Shown in pieces: positions 37,474 through 46,369 of a stretch of 64,000 bases of DNA. Numbering within the stretch: position 1 is the stretch's first letter; the number at the start of each line of letters is the position of its first letter. Below the pieces are notes generated by a model that saw only the letters and a program-made list of their open reading frames with translations, made no database searches and was not told the DNA's origin. Origin of the DNA: Spirosoma foliorum (lineage in GTDB: Bacteria > Bacteroidota > Bacteroidia > Cytophagales > Spirosomataceae); contig NZ_CP059732.1 of NCBI RefSeq assembly GCF_014117325.1, forward strand, positions 8,073,501-8,137,500. Reading direction: 5' to 3'. The position numbers and the translations under genes are program-made.

Positions 37474-37941
37474 CTACTTTTGACTGTGGACTTGCGACTT
37501 TTTTTTCTGGTACGATAAGTTTTTCTGAGAAACGTCTACGATAAAGCGGTTACGGAGCAGTTTTCGCCCTAATAGCACTGGATTTTTGAGGTTTTCCCGG
37601 TCGGCGAGGGTAAACTCAGCCCGAATGGTTCGTCCGAATAAAATAATTCGGGTTTTAATAACATAGCGTTTTTCCGCCACGCCGAATGAGTTGCGAATCA
37701 TGCGCTGGCTGAACTCGTTGCTATAAAACGGCCGCGCTTCCTCGCCACTTTTACCAATTAACAAGAAACTTAACATGGTTCGAACGCCCGACTTCACCAG
37801 GCGAACATCTTTGCAATGTAAAGCCGATGTATAGGCTCCCGTATCAATTTTAGCCTGCACATCGAAAAGACTCAAGTCTGGAAAATCGACAAGGTCTGTC
37901 ATGCCAATAATTTGCTTAGGCTTAGGCGTTTTGGCTTTCAT
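37474..37941 (-). CDS. Retropepsin-like protease partner of RimK (ATP-dependent zinc protease/DUF785-like family)
   Basis: A 155-residue protein with the aspartic-protease word AKIDTGAYTSAL and the wording 'GLTDLVDFPDLSLFDV'-type lead, typical of the RimB/DUF785 family, which is thought to process glutamate-modified proteins or act on the RimK product. It precedes the RimK-type gene on the same strand by 69 bp, a common pairing. The C-terminus is Lys/Ser/Gln rich. Whether it is a zinc or aspartic protease cannot be decided from sequence, but the DTG site points to retropepsin-like chemistry. Confidence 0.85.
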   Translation of the reverse strand: MKAKTPKPKQIIGMTDLVDFPDLSLFDVQAKIDTGAYTSALHCKDVRLVKSGVRTMLSFLLIGKSGEEARPFYSNEFSQRMIRNSFGVAEKRYVIKTRIILFGRTIRAEFTLADRENLKNPVLLGRKLLRNRFIVDVSQKNLSYQKKKSQVHSQK

Positions 37942-37947
37942 GGAGGA

Positions 37948-38036
37948 GTTGTATAGTTGCAGAGTTATACAGTTGTATAGTTTATGAGCAGAGAATCAAC
38001 TTTATAACCATACAACCTTTAACTCTATAACTTTAT
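37948..38036. repeat. Imperfect inverted repeat between the RimK-partner gene and holB
   Basis: gttgtatagttgcagagtta on the left pairs loosely with the right side (tataaccatacaacc and aactctataac). The arms are degenerate and AT-rich. It separates the retropepsin-like gene from holB. Confidence 0.55.
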
Positions 38037-39148
38037 CTAATCAACCGGCTGAATGTTAAGGACATATCGAGCATAATCATCTTGGCGCGGGCGTTGCGTT
38101 CGAGATGGTAAGTTGCTTCGTTTAGATCGTGTACGATTCTTTCTATGTGATTGATCGTTAATATTTTAGCAAAATTCTTGACAAAGGCCATCTCGTTGTC
38201 TGGCAAGCGTAATAATTCGGCGGCTCCCTGCTGCCAGAGAAATAGATCGCGGTACAAACGGATACTATATTCCAAAAGCCCTTTCTGCTTTTCCTTGTTG
38301 AAACCGTCGAATTGATCAGCCTGTTTAACCAGCGAAATCAGATCCTGTCGGTAGCAGGTACGCATCCATTCGGCAAACCAATTGTGCTGATCCATCGAGG
38401 CCGTATCGTTCTGGCTTAGTTGCAGGGCTTCAGCCAGATTCCCGTCGGCCAGATAAGCGATACGACGGGCTGTGGTTTCATCGAGATTCAGGTGCTGACG
38501 CAGGTAGGTAGCCACTTCCTCATCCGTAAATGCCCGTACGGCTACCCGTTGGGTTCTGGATAGAATCGTGATGAGCAGCTTATCGGGCTGATTCGTCACG
38601 AGCAGAAACAAGGTTTGCGCTGGTGGTTCTTCCAGTACTTTCAATAACGCATTGGCCGAGGTCACGTTCATCAGTTCGGGAAGCCAGATGAGCATAATCT
38701 TGTAGGCCCCCTCATAGGCTTTGAGCGACAGCTTTTGCAGAATATTTCGAGCTTCTTCGGCCGAAATATTGCCCTGTTTGTTGTCGGCTCCCATCGTTTC
38801 GAGCCAGTTGGGTAAGGTTCGATAGGGTTGTTCGAGCAGAAACTTTCGCCAGTCGGCTAAATACGTTTCGGAATTTTTGCCCTTTCCCAGATTGGCCACC
38901 GGAAAAACCATGTGCTGATCGGGGTGAACCAGTTTCTGGCTTTTTATACAGGACGCACATCGCCCGCAGGCATCGTTGGCCTGTTTATCCTCGCAGTTGA
39001 CATATTGAGCCAGGGCCAAGGCCAGCGCCAGATTCGCACTGCCTTCGGGACCATCGAACAACAAGGCATGTGCAAGATGGTTCGTTTGAACCGCTCGCAG
39101 CAATAGCTGCTTGGTTTCTTCCTGGCCAATTATTTCAGAAAATTGCAT
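38033..39148 (-). CDS. holB: DNA polymerase III subunit delta'
   Basis: A 371-residue clamp-loader subunit. The ATPase-like N-terminal domain (HALLFDGPEGSANLAL) has a degenerate P-loop without the GKT lysine, as expected for delta', which does not hydrolyse ATP. The zinc-binding cysteines are in CEDKQANDACGRCASC, and the sensor region is RTQRVAVRAFTDEEV. Delta' works with delta and tau/gamma to load the beta clamp during replication. Its stop lies in the inverted repeat next to the upstream RimK-partner gene. Confidence 0.92.
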   Translation of the reverse strand: MQFSEIIGQEETKQLLLRAVQTNHLAHALLFDGPEGSANLALALALAQYVNCEDKQANDACGRCASCIKSQKLVHPDQHMVFPVANLGKGKNSETYLADWRKFLLEQPYRTLPNWLETMGADNKQGNISAEEARNILQKLSLKAYEGAYKIMLIWLPELMNVTSANALLKVLEEPPAQTLFLLVTNQPDKLLITILSRTQRVAVRAFTDEEVATYLRQHLNLDETTARRIAYLADGNLAEALQLSQNDTASMDQHNWFAEWMRTCYRQDLISLVKQADQFDGFNKEKQKGLLEYSIRLYRDLFLWQQGAAELLRLPDNEMAFVKNFAKILTINHIERIVHDLNEATYHLERNARAKMIMLDMSLTFSRLIR

Positions 39149-39229
39149 AAGTCCGTTTTTTCCAGCCTTTCTCCTTTAACCTAACTTTGTTGGAATTTTG
39201 AAAATCGTATTTTAACCGGTCTAACATGG

Positions 39230-39313
39230 AGCTTTTTAACCCCTAAATCCCCTGAAGGGAGCTTTATCCGCAAATAAGCAAAGTCCCCTTCAGAGGATTT
39301 AGGGGTAGAAAGC
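39230..39313. repeat. Inverted repeat of the 'CCCCTAAATCCCCTGAAGGG' type
   Basis: taacccctaaatcccctgaa on the left is mirrored by ccccttcagaggatttaggg on the right, with flanking agctttt/aaagct. As I recall, this wording is a widespread intergenic repeat of Bacteroidota. It lies in the 247 bp between holB and the GlmU-like gene. Confidence 0.8.
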
Positions 39314-39395
39314 TGCTAAAATGTCAACTTTACATCATTTACATAAAACCTCTATAAGATTAGCCCCTATAACAGGAGAAAGGGAGAAGGAAAAG

Positions 39396-40613
39396 CTATA
39401 AATCGAATGGGGATGAGTTATCAAAGGATCGGGTTCGCTCCAGCGTGAAGATTTCTCTGAGGATGTCTTCTTCCTGTTTATCAAATACTTTATTGCGTCG
39501 TTTAAAGGCTTCGGCTGCTACATGAAGCGCTTTTTCTAGTCGATAAGTGGTGAAGCCGTCAATAGCCCCGCCCCATGAGAAGGAAGATATGTGTTTAGGT
39601 TGAAATCCACTGCCAAACACGTTGGCGCTAACGCCCACAACAGTGCCGGTATTGAACATGGTGCTGATACCCGCTTTGGTAAAGTCGCCCATCATGAGGC
39701 CACAGAAAATACGACCCGTATCTTCAAGTCGCCCCGTTGCGTAGGAGTGGAGTTTAACGTTGCTATAGTCGTTTTTGAGGTTCGAGTTATTTACGTTAGC
39801 GCCCAGATTACACCATTCGCCAATGGCCGAATTGCCTAAAAAGCCATCGTGCCCTTTGTTGCTATGGCCGAAGAAGATGGAGTTGCTTACTTCGCCACCT
39901 ACTTTACAAAATGGCCCAATGGTGGTGTTACTACGCATTTTGCCGCCCCAGTTCACGGTCGATTCCTCACCAAGCGAGAACGGCCCCATTACAATAGAGC
40001 CTTCACTAATCGTTGCGTTCTTTCCAATGTAAATCGGCCCGCCTTCTGCATTTAGAATAGAGGCCCGAATGGTCGCGCCGGGTTCTACGAAAATGTTTTC
40101 GGGAGCGTAGCAACGCGTAAAGGGGTCTGTGATGGGTTCTGATGTTCGTCCGGCGGTTAATCGGGCAAAATCGGCCCGAATCTGGTCGCCATTATGAACG
40201 AAAATATCCCACAGATTATAGATGATGGTTAGTGGCTCATCGAACGGCTGAAAGCTATAGCTGCCGTTGATCGTAGGCGAAGCCGTCAATTTAGTATTCG
40301 TTCGGATGGCTAGCACAACACCACCTGCCGTTATAAGACCTGCGCCGGGTGTTAGCGCTAAAATGGCCTCATGCAGTGCTGGTGTTGGACAAACAGCCCC
40401 GTTGATATACCAATTGTCGGAGCCTGCATTCTGAGCGAATTTGGCTCGTAAATACGGTTCTGTCAAAAACGATCCTGTCTGGCCAAGCACATCAGCCCAT
40501 TTTTCGGCCAGCGTTTGGATACCCACACGAATACCCGCCACCGGTCGCGTAAAGGTGAAGGGCAGCAGCGCTGTTCGGATAACCGGATCGTCAAATAAAA
40601 TCAGGTTCGGCAT
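39396..40613 (-). CDS. GlmU-like protein (putative sugar-phosphate nucleotidyltransferase with left-handed beta-helix)
   Basis: The start is set at ATG 40613 (MPNLILFDDPVIRTALLPF); a longer frame upstream is not needed. The first half (about 1-190) resembles the nucleotidyltransferase fold but lacks the clear LAAGxGTRM motif of GlmU. The second half is a left-handed beta-helix of hexapeptides (IYIGKNATISEGSIV, IGPFCKVGGEVSNSIF). This Bacteroidota GlmU-like family is recognisable but its exact reaction is not settled. The gene is transcribed in the same direction as holB. Confidence 0.82.
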   Translation of the reverse strand: MPNLILFDDPVIRTALLPFTFTRPVAGIRVGIQTLAEKWADVLGQTGSFLTEPYLRAKFAQNAGSDNWYINGAVCPTPALHEAILALTPGAGLITAGGVVLAIRTNTKLTASPTINGSYSFQPFDEPLTIIYNLWDIFVHNGDQIRADFARLTAGRTSEPITDPFTRCYAPENIFVEPGATIRASILNAEGGPIYIGKNATISEGSIVMGPFSLGEESTVNWGGKMRSNTTIGPFCKVGGEVSNSIFFGHSNKGHDGFLGNSAIGEWCNLGANVNNSNLKNDYSNVKLHSYATGRLEDTGRIFCGLMMGDFTKAGISTMFNTGTVVGVSANVFGSGFQPKHISSFSWGGAIDGFTTYRLEKALHVAAEAFKRRNKVFDKQEEDILREIFTLERTRSFDNSSPFDL

Positions 40614-40689
40614 TGAGTAAGTCAATGGATCAGACGGCAAATATCTAACCTTAATCGTTAAAAAAAGAATACATGAAACAGTACTTTTA

Positions 40690-40816
40690 CGATAGGATGC
40701 TGATTTTTATGATGATTAAGATAAGGGGTAATTTCTTTTATTTTTTACAATAGACTATGATTTATCTTATCTAAATCTGTGTAAATCATGATAATCATAA
40801 AAATCAGCGTTCTATT
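40690..40816. repeat. Imperfect inverted repeat upstream of the DxDDTA protein gene
   Basis: The left side gctgatttttatgatgatta is mirrored at the right end (taatcataaaaatcagc, to about 40810), with a long AT-rich interior that also pairs in part (aagataagg / ttatctt). It fills much of the 218-bp intergenic region. Confidence 0.65.
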
Positions 40817-40831
40817 GCTATTACCAAAACT

Positions 40832-41881
40832 ATGACTGTCCCGAAAACCGACGCCATCATTCAGCGCATTGCCGATTTACAGAAGGAGACCGGCTTGTTC
40901 CCCTGTGTTCGTCGAAATGATACGATTGGGTACCAGCGGCAGGATACCAATGTATTCTTTACGGCGATTACGGTTTTTACGTTGCAGTCGCTGCATGCTC
41001 TTGTCGGGTCAGAAACTCGATTATTGATTGACCAAATAGCCGAACGGGCTGCTATTGCTTACCCCATGTTTCGGAACAAAGATGGCCTGAATACCTATAA
41101 TTTCTGGCCTACGCGCCCGTCCCAACATTTTCCAAATGGGCATCTGTTCCATCGGTTTGAGCATTTCCGGATTCCCGACGACATCGACGATACGGCTATG
41201 GTTTACCTGACGACCAACCAACCCGATGCCGATAAACATTGGTTGAAAGACAAGCTGACTCAGCACGCCAACGGCAGTCAACGCCACAAAATTCGGAATA
41301 CCTATCCAGAATACCGGCAGCTACGCGCTTACTCAACCTGGTTTGGGAAAAACATGGGCATTGATTTCGATGCCTGTGCGTTGAGCAACATGCTCTTCTG
41401 TATTTATCAGTACAAGTTGCCGTTAAATCAGCACGATGCAGATTCACTGACGTATTTACGATCAATTGTCGAATCAGGGCGATACGTATCGGAGCCATTT
41501 CGGTGTTCGCCCCACTACGCCCGAACCTCCCTGATTATTTATCATCTGGCGAGGTTAATGGATGCTTTTCCTATTTCGGAACTGGAGCCCATTCGCTCCC
41601 GACTGATTGTCGATGCCTACCATGAATTGTCGAAAGCCACGAACCGTGTTGAACAGGTTATGTTGACAACGGCTTTGGTTCGCTTAGGCGAAACCGTCAC
41701 CCTTCCATCGCTTGACGGTATTGAGCAGGATGTAAAAACCTTTCATTTCTTCATTGCGGGTTTACTGACCGCTTATGAGCAACCCTGGCTACGCCGTTTT
41801 GCCGACCGCTCTATTGTTCAGATGCGTTGGCAATGTGAAGCCCATAGCTGGGCATTGGTGGCGGAGGGGATGGTTTTATGA
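40832..41881 (+). CDS. Unknown protein with a DxDDTA (class II terpene cyclase-like) motif
   Basis: A 349-residue cytosolic protein without signal peptide. Residues 117-123 read DIDDTAM, inside FRIPDDIDDTAMVYLTTNQP. This is the DxDDTA motif that protonates the substrate in class II terpene cyclases such as squalene-hopene and copalyl diphosphate synthases. The protein is helical overall and about half the size of those enzymes, so it may be a related alpha/alpha-barrel protein of other function. No isoprenoid genes lie next to it. It overlaps the following RAYT gene by 4 nt. Confidence 0.75.
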   Translation: MTVPKTDAIIQRIADLQKETGLFPCVRRNDTIGYQRQDTNVFFTAITVFTLQSLHALVGSETRLLIDQIAERAAIAYPMFRNKDGLNTYNFWPTRPSQHFPNGHLFHRFEHFRIPDDIDDTAMVYLTTNQPDADKHWLKDKLTQHANGSQRHKIRNTYPEYRQLRAYSTWFGKNMGIDFDACALSNMLFCIYQYKLPLNQHDADSLTYLRSIVESGRYVSEPFRCSPHYARTSLIIYHLARLMDAFPISELEPIRSRLIVDAYHELSKATNRVEQVMLTTALVRLGETVTLPSLDGIEQDVKTFHFFIAGLLTAYEQPWLRRFADRSIVQMRWQCEAHSWALVAEGMVL

Positions 41882-42519
41882 TTAATCAAATTGTCAATAT
41901 GAACACATATAATCCGGCCATTCACCATCGGCGGTCTATTCGATTAAAAGGTTATGATTATTCACAAGCGGGATTGTATTTCATAACCATCTGTTGTCAG
42001 GATAGAGCATGCTTATTGGGCGAAATAAAAAACGGCGAGTTGCAGCTAAATGACGCGGGTAAAATGGTGGAGGCTCAGTGGCTGGTCCTGCCAACCCGAT
42101 TTACCCATATTGATTTGCATGAGTTTGTGGTTATGCCGAATCATTTTCATGGCATATTACAAATTACGGATGTAGGGGCGCCCCTTGTGGTCGCCCAAAA
42201 ACACGAAGAAGGAAATGCGGAAGATATGGAAGGGCAACCACAAGGGATTGCCCCAACGATTGCCCCAACGATTGCCTCAGCGAGTACTCCAACTCCAGAG
42301 CGAAAAACGGTTGGTGATATGATGGATGCTTTCAAATCGATTACAACAGTTGAATACATTCGGGGTGTAAAAGGGATGGGCTGGATGCCTTTTAACGGTA
42401 AAGTGTGGCAGCGGAACTACTACGAGCACATTATACGAAATGAAGAGGCTTACCAAAACATTTCGGGTTATATTAGAGACAATCCGTCAAGATGGGATAA
42501 TGATAAGTTTTATAGATAA
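41878..42519 (+). CDS. REP-associated tyrosine transposase-like protein (RAYT)
   Basis: A 213-residue protein (ATG 41878; ATG 41899 is an alternative) with the Y1-transposase signature of the RAYT/IS200-like group: the lead YDYSQAGLYFITICCQDR, the HUH metal pair in MPNHFHGIL (His89 and His91), and the C-terminal wording YYEHIIRNEEAYQNISGYI with IRDNPSRW, where the nucleophilic tyrosine should lie. RAYTs nick single-stranded DNA at REP palindromes. Residues about 99-145 are a low-complexity insert that is itself a REP-like palindrome at DNA level. It overlaps the previous gene by 4 nt and the next by 1 nt. Confidence 0.88.
   Translation: MINQIVNMNTYNPAIHHRRSIRLKGYDYSQAGLYFITICCQDRACLLGEIKNGELQLNDAGKMVEAQWLVLPTRFTHIDLHEFVVMPNHFHGILQITDVGAPLVVAQKHEEGNAEDMEGQPQGIAPTIAPTIASASTPTPERKTVGDMMDAFKSITTVEYIRGVKGMGWMPFNGKVWQRNYYEHIIRNEEAYQNISGYIRDNPSRWDNDKFYR
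42172..42254. repeat. REP-like palindrome inside the RAYT gene
   Basis: gtaggggcgccccttgtggt (left, to 42196) and gggcaaccacaagggattgc (right, 42232-42254) are inverted copies with few mismatches. The wording 'GTAGGGGCG..CCTTGTGGTCGCCC' is, as I recall, a widespread REP-like sequence. The frame stays open through it. Confidence 0.8.
42246..42281 (+). repeat. 12-bp tandem repeat (three units) in the RAYT gene
   Basis: gattgccccaac, gattgccccaac and gattgcctcagc follow each other and encode APTIAPTIASAS. The first unit starts in the right arm of the REP-like palindrome, so the repeat probably grew by slippage from it. Confidence 0.85.
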
Positions 42520-42914
42520 TGAAGCCTACCATGACAACAAATACCCCAACCAATATCGACGCCTACATCGCTGATTTCCCGGAAGCGACTCAGGTGCTTT
42601 TACAACAAGTTAGGCAGACGCTTAAACAGGCTGCACCAGAGGCTGAAGAAGCAATCAGCTATGGACTTCCTACCTTAAAACTGAACGGGAACCTGGTTCA
42701 TTTCGGCGCGTTTAAAAACCATATTGGCTTCTATCCAGCGCCAAGAGCTTTAGAAGAGTTTAAGGAAGAGTTAGCTGGGTATAAAGGCGCAAAAGGGTCG
42801 GTTCAATTTCCGCTTGATCAACCACTTCCGTTAGAACTGATCACCCGAATTACGAAGTATCGGATTAATCAAAACCAGGCTAAAGTAGCGGCAAAAGGCA
42901 AAAAGAACGTGTAG
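42519..42914 (+). CDS. DUF1801 protein (YdhG-like)
   Basis: The 131-residue protein (ATG 42519; 42531 is a possible later start) has the DUF1801 wording PEAEEAISYGLPTLKLNGNLVHFGAFKNHI and PAPRALEEFKEEL. The family was named iron chaperone-like after frataxin-like YdhG proteins, but its function is unsettled. Length fits the family (about 120-140). It starts within the stop codon of the RAYT gene, so the three genes from 40832 may be one transcript. The next gene is on the other strand. Confidence 0.88.
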   Translation: MKPTMTTNTPTNIDAYIADFPEATQVLLQQVRQTLKQAAPEAEEAISYGLPTLKLNGNLVHFGAFKNHIGFYPAPRALEEFKEELAGYKGAKGSVQFPLDQPLPLELITRITKYRINQNQAKVAAKGKKNV

Positions 42915-42936
42915 TGCCTGATGAGTTCGCTACAGC

Positions 42937-43701
42937 TTACAAACTCATACCGCCATCGACAAAAATTGTTTGCCCCGTAACGTATCGGCCTGCGTCGGAG
43001 CAGAGGAGCGTGGCCATACCGGCAATGTCTTCGGGTTGACCTGCGGAGCCAACCGGAATGCTCATGCGGTCGCTTATGTGCTCGGGAATGGGGGGAGTTG
43101 GCTCACCGATGCGCGGTGTCTCGATAACGCCGGGTGAGAGATTATTAACCGTAACTCCTTTATCGGCGAGTTGTAACGCCAGATTCCGAACCATGTTGGC
43201 AACGGCTGCTTTGGTGCCCGCATACACGATCATGGCAGGGTGAGGCTTCAATTCCTGCACACTCCCGATGGTTAGAATTCGGCCCCAGCCACGCTTGGTC
43301 ATACCGGGTGAAAATCGTTGAATCATCAACAATGTCGACTTCCAGTTGGCGTTTACCTGTTTATCGAAATCGTCGGGTGTGGTTTCCTGCCATTGATCCG
43401 GGACTTGTACGGATGCGTTAATCACCAGAATATCAATAGCTCCCAGTGCCTTAGCGGCCTGTGTGTATAGTTTCTCAATGGCATCCTCTTCTGCGAGATC
43501 GACGCCGATCACGGCACTTTTACGACCAAGTTGTCGAATGTGGTTGGCCACGTTTTGGGCCTCTTCGTTGCCACTCCGATTATGAACAATGACGTTTGCC
43601 CCAAATTCAGCCAGCGCCAGCGCAATGGCCTGACCAATCCCCTGACTGGAACCTGTGACAAGTGCGTTTTTATCGGAGAGGTTGAGTAAGTCTTTAATCA
43701 T
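42937..43701 (-). CDS. SDR-family oxidoreductase
   Basis: The 254-residue enzyme has the classical short-chain dehydrogenase motifs: the dinucleotide site ALVTGSSQGIGQAIA, the NxxN region INASVQ, the active-site Ser in LTIGSVQELK and the YxxxK pair in YAGTKAAVAN. The C-terminus has the usual GQTIFVDGGMSL. Substrate unknown. It stands alone, with an inverted repeat at its 5' side. Confidence 0.92.
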   Translation of the reverse strand: MIKDLLNLSDKNALVTGSSQGIGQAIALALAEFGANVIVHNRSGNEEAQNVANHIRQLGRKSAVIGVDLAEEDAIEKLYTQAAKALGAIDILVINASVQVPDQWQETTPDDFDKQVNANWKSTLLMIQRFSPGMTKRGWGRILTIGSVQELKPHPAMIVYAGTKAAVANMVRNLALQLADKGVTVNNLSPGVIETPRIGEPTPPIPEHISDRMSIPVGSAGQPEDIAGMATLLCSDAGRYVTGQTIFVDGGMSL

Positions 43702-43707
43702 GGACGG

Positions 43708-43797
43708 TTTATGGTTTACGGTATTCGGTTAGGCTAGGCTGACGCGATGGTAATTGGTGCATCAGTCTACCGTAAACCGAATACTGTAAACCATAAA
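43708..43797. repeat. 23-bp inverted repeat with the loop word GGCTGACGCG
   Basis: tttatggtttacggtattcg (left, to 43730) is mirrored at 43775-43797 with one mismatch. The loop contains aggctaggctgacgcgatgg. It lies between the SDR gene and the ChaN-like gene. The arms are close to those of the repeat at 52628-52720. Confidence 0.85.
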
Positions 43798-43833
43798 CAA
43801 ACTAAATCTTCTCTAAAACTTAGCCAACGACCG

Positions 43834-44748
43834 TTAATACGTTTTCGTCATATCGGCGGGGATAGCGATGACAAAGTCGGCAAGATTCCGATTCTCGCTC
43901 GCAGGTTTGTCGATGTCGGGTATCTCAACTGAGGAAATCGTTAGGATTTTGAGTGTAGGTTGTTGCTTACGCAGGTACCACACAATTCCCTCGAAATTTT
44001 TAGAATGATAATCGCCGTTAAAATGCAGTAATGTCTGACCGGGTTTCCGGTTTTGCAGAATGAAATGGGCCATCGTTGCGTCTTTAATGGCCTGGGCGCG
44101 GGCGAAGTTGGCCGTCATATCGCTCGTCATTCCATGCGGATTGGTGTTGGCGGCACTGGTAGTGCTGCCGGGTGAGGAACTTCCACCCATCATATCCATC
44201 ATGCCTTTATAGCCTGGGAGCGTTAAATCGACGGTGAGGGGTAACGGAGCCATCTGGGTTTTTGCTTCGGCAGAAACCGTATCGAGCGCGGCTAATCCCT
44301 GTCTCGATACTAGTCGGGCATATCGGCGGGGTACATTCGTGGCTATAAATGGGATATGCTCCTCGCGGGCAAAATCGGCAATGGGTTTGTAATCGGTATT
44401 GAAATTAGACCATAAGCGGGCTTGCGTAGCTAATTCTTTGGCCGTTGTTTTACCCTGAACATAGTCGGTGAGCGCGGTTTGATTGTCTGCTTCGAACATC
44501 TCGGCACCAAGTATTAGATTGCCTTTTTTGGCTGCCTGCAAATCTTTGGTTAATTGGAATTCGAGCCAGTGGCAAATGGGGTCGTTGTGCAATTCGCCAA
44601 ACAGCACAACGTCAGCTTCTACGGCTTGGCGAAGTAGTTTGGCGTAGGTTGTGGATTTTAAATTGGGAGTATATAATCGGTAGGCCGGTTTATCGGCGCG
44701 GAAGGCAATGGCCAGACAGCAAAGTAGTGGTACTAGGTAGCGCATCAT
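43834..44748 (-). CDS. ChaN-family (DUF399) lipoprotein or exported protein
   Basis: The 304-residue protein has a signal peptide (core YLVPLLCCLAIAF). The ChaN-like body holds FGELHNDPICHWLEFQLT with the His-rich ligand site, GAEMFEADNQTAL, IATNVPRRYARLVS and LHFNGDYHSKNFEG. ChaN proteins bind heme in Campylobacter and are thought to help iron uptake. Here the exact ligand is not known. A Gly/Ser/Asn-rich stretch (about 195-215) interrupts the middle. No iron genes are next to it; the kinase/FAD module is divergently transcribed 205 bp away. Confidence 0.85.
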   Translation of the reverse strand: MMRYLVPLLCCLAIAFRADKPAYRLYTPNLKSTTYAKLLRQAVEADVVLFGELHNDPICHWLEFQLTKDLQAAKKGNLILGAEMFEADNQTALTDYVQGKTTAKELATQARLWSNFNTDYKPIADFAREEHIPFIATNVPRRYARLVSRQGLAALDTVSAEAKTQMAPLPLTVDLTLPGYKGMMDMMGGSSSPGSTTSAANTNPHGMTSDMTANFARAQAIKDATMAHFILQNRKPGQTLLHFNGDYHSKNFEGIVWYLRKQQPTLKILTISSVEIPDIDKPASENRNLADFVIAIPADMTKTY

Positions 44749-44953
44749 ATAGAAAGTTCTTTGTCGAAATGGCGGACAAAGTTATTTTGAAAGATTCTAA
44801 GGTAGCAATCCTAGCAATCCAAACGGCAGCTAAACTATAATTCTGTCAAAAAAAGCCCCTATCTTAACATGTAGTGCCATCAGTTTGCTTTCGGATGTTA
44901 ACCAATCCGCAAAACAATTAGTTACCTAGTCGGTTATTAGTCCTCTTCCTCCT

Positions 44954-46354
44954 ATGAATTTAGTAGAAACCCTGCGTCAGTTTCCCGCTTTCGATGGTGT
45001 GCCTGATGAACAGCTTCAGTGGGTCATTGGCCGCTCTGAAGAGGTTACCATTCCTGCCGAAACGATCATTTATAAAGCGAATGACCCCGTCGATTATCTA
45101 TCGCTATTGTTGGAAGGCCGCATCCGGATTGATACAGGCACCAACAGCTCAGGTGATGAAATTCTGACCTACGATGCCCATGCCATTTTGGGTGTGCTAC
45201 CCTTTTCGCGGATGAAAAGCATTCCGAATCGGATGGTGACCGAAAAGGAAACCCGCTTACTTCGGCTCCACCGCAACCAACTGCCCGACCTGATTCATGC
45301 CTGCTATGAACTGACCGAAGCTCTAGTTCATCAGATGACTACCCGCGTTCGGGATTTTACGAAGTTGACGCAGCAGAATGAAAAAATGGCATCGCTTGGG
45401 CGCTTGTCGGCAGGGTTGGCGCACGAACTGAATAATCCTGTGGCTGCCGTCGTGCGTTCCGCCGATACACTGAAAACGCATATGCGAGCCACCCCCGAAG
45501 CCTTCAAAACCATCATGCATCTCAACCTGACCGACGAGCAGGTGGATTCGGTCAACACGGTATTTTTCGGGAAATTAGATCAATGTCTGGCCAAAGGGGC
45601 TGGTTCGCCCATGACGTTGCTGGAGCGGAGTAATCTCGAAGATGATCTGACCGACTGGCTCGACGATCATGGGGTAGATGACTCGATGGATTTAGCTGGT
45701 CCCTTAGTCGAATACTGCTTTACCGTCGAGGACCTGGACTGGATTCTGGAAAAAATTGGCGATAAGAATTTGCTGGGTGTAGTCACCTGGCTGGTTAATA
45801 ATCTGGTGACCGAGAAATTAGTGCTGGATATTAGTGAGGCTTCTAAACGAATCTCGACGCTGGTCAACTCCATTAAAAACTATACCCACATGGACCGGGG
45901 AACCGGGAAAGAACGCATCCAATTGGCAGAAGGCATTCGGAATACGCTTACTTTGCTGGATCATAAAGTCAGAAGTAAACACATTAACCTGACACTGAAC
46001 TTGCCCAGTGATTTGCCCGACGTTTGTGGCTGGCCGGGTGAATTGAATCAGGTCTGGACGAACCTAATCGACAATGCCGTTGATGCGCTGCCCGATGGTG
46101 GAACGCTTGAAATCAGCAGCCAACCCGACGGTTCAGACTTTGTATTGACTAAGGTAATTGATAATGGTTCGGGTATTCCGGGCGATATTCAGGACAAAAT
46201 ATTTGAACCGTTTTTTACAACAAAAGGAATTGGTAAAGGCACGGGCCTCGGTCTGGATATTGTTCAGGGCATTGTGAAACACCACAATGGTTCTGTCAAA
46301 GTCCAGTCAAAGCCAGGCCGAACGGAGTTTAGTGTTTGTTTACCGACTCAATGA
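44954..46354 (+). CDS. Sensor histidine kinase with cyclic-nucleotide-binding (Crp-like) domain
   Basis: A 466-residue soluble kinase without membrane segments. It reads: a Crp/cNMP-binding-like domain (about 5-120; the ETIIYKANDPVDYLSLLLEGRI and LGVLPFSRMK region), a linker, a HisKA with the phospho-acceptor in LSAGLAHELNNPVAAV, and an HATPase domain with NLIDNAVDALPDGG, DNGSGIPGD and GTGLGLDIVQGIVKHH. It probably signals to the receiver domain of the gene that follows 131 bp later; both have no other obvious partner. The ligand of the Crp-like domain cannot be read. Confidence 0.92.
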   Translation: MNLVETLRQFPAFDGVPDEQLQWVIGRSEEVTIPAETIIYKANDPVDYLSLLLEGRIRIDTGTNSSGDEILTYDAHAILGVLPFSRMKSIPNRMVTEKETRLLRLHRNQLPDLIHACYELTEALVHQMTTRVRDFTKLTQQNEKMASLGRLSAGLAHELNNPVAAVVRSADTLKTHMRATPEAFKTIMHLNLTDEQVDSVNTVFFGKLDQCLAKGAGSPMTLLERSNLEDDLTDWLDDHGVDDSMDLAGPLVEYCFTVEDLDWILEKIGDKNLLGVVTWLVNNLVTEKLVLDISEASKRISTLVNSIKNYTHMDRGTGKERIQLAEGIRNTLTLLDHKVRSKHINLTLNLPSDLPDVCGWPGELNQVWTNLIDNAVDALPDGGTLEISSQPDGSDFVLTKVIDNGSGIPGDIQDKIFEPFFTTKGIGKGTGLGLDIVQGIVKHHNGSVKVQSKPGRTEFSVCLPTQ

Positions 46355-46369
46355 GCGTTAAGAAAGGCG

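Noticed and set aside
41878..42519. A complete IS200/IS605 insertion sequence around the RAYT gene
   Set aside because: No flanking hairpin ends or TnpB gene are seen, and the gene overlaps both neighbours, which points to a domesticated RAYT rather than an intact element.
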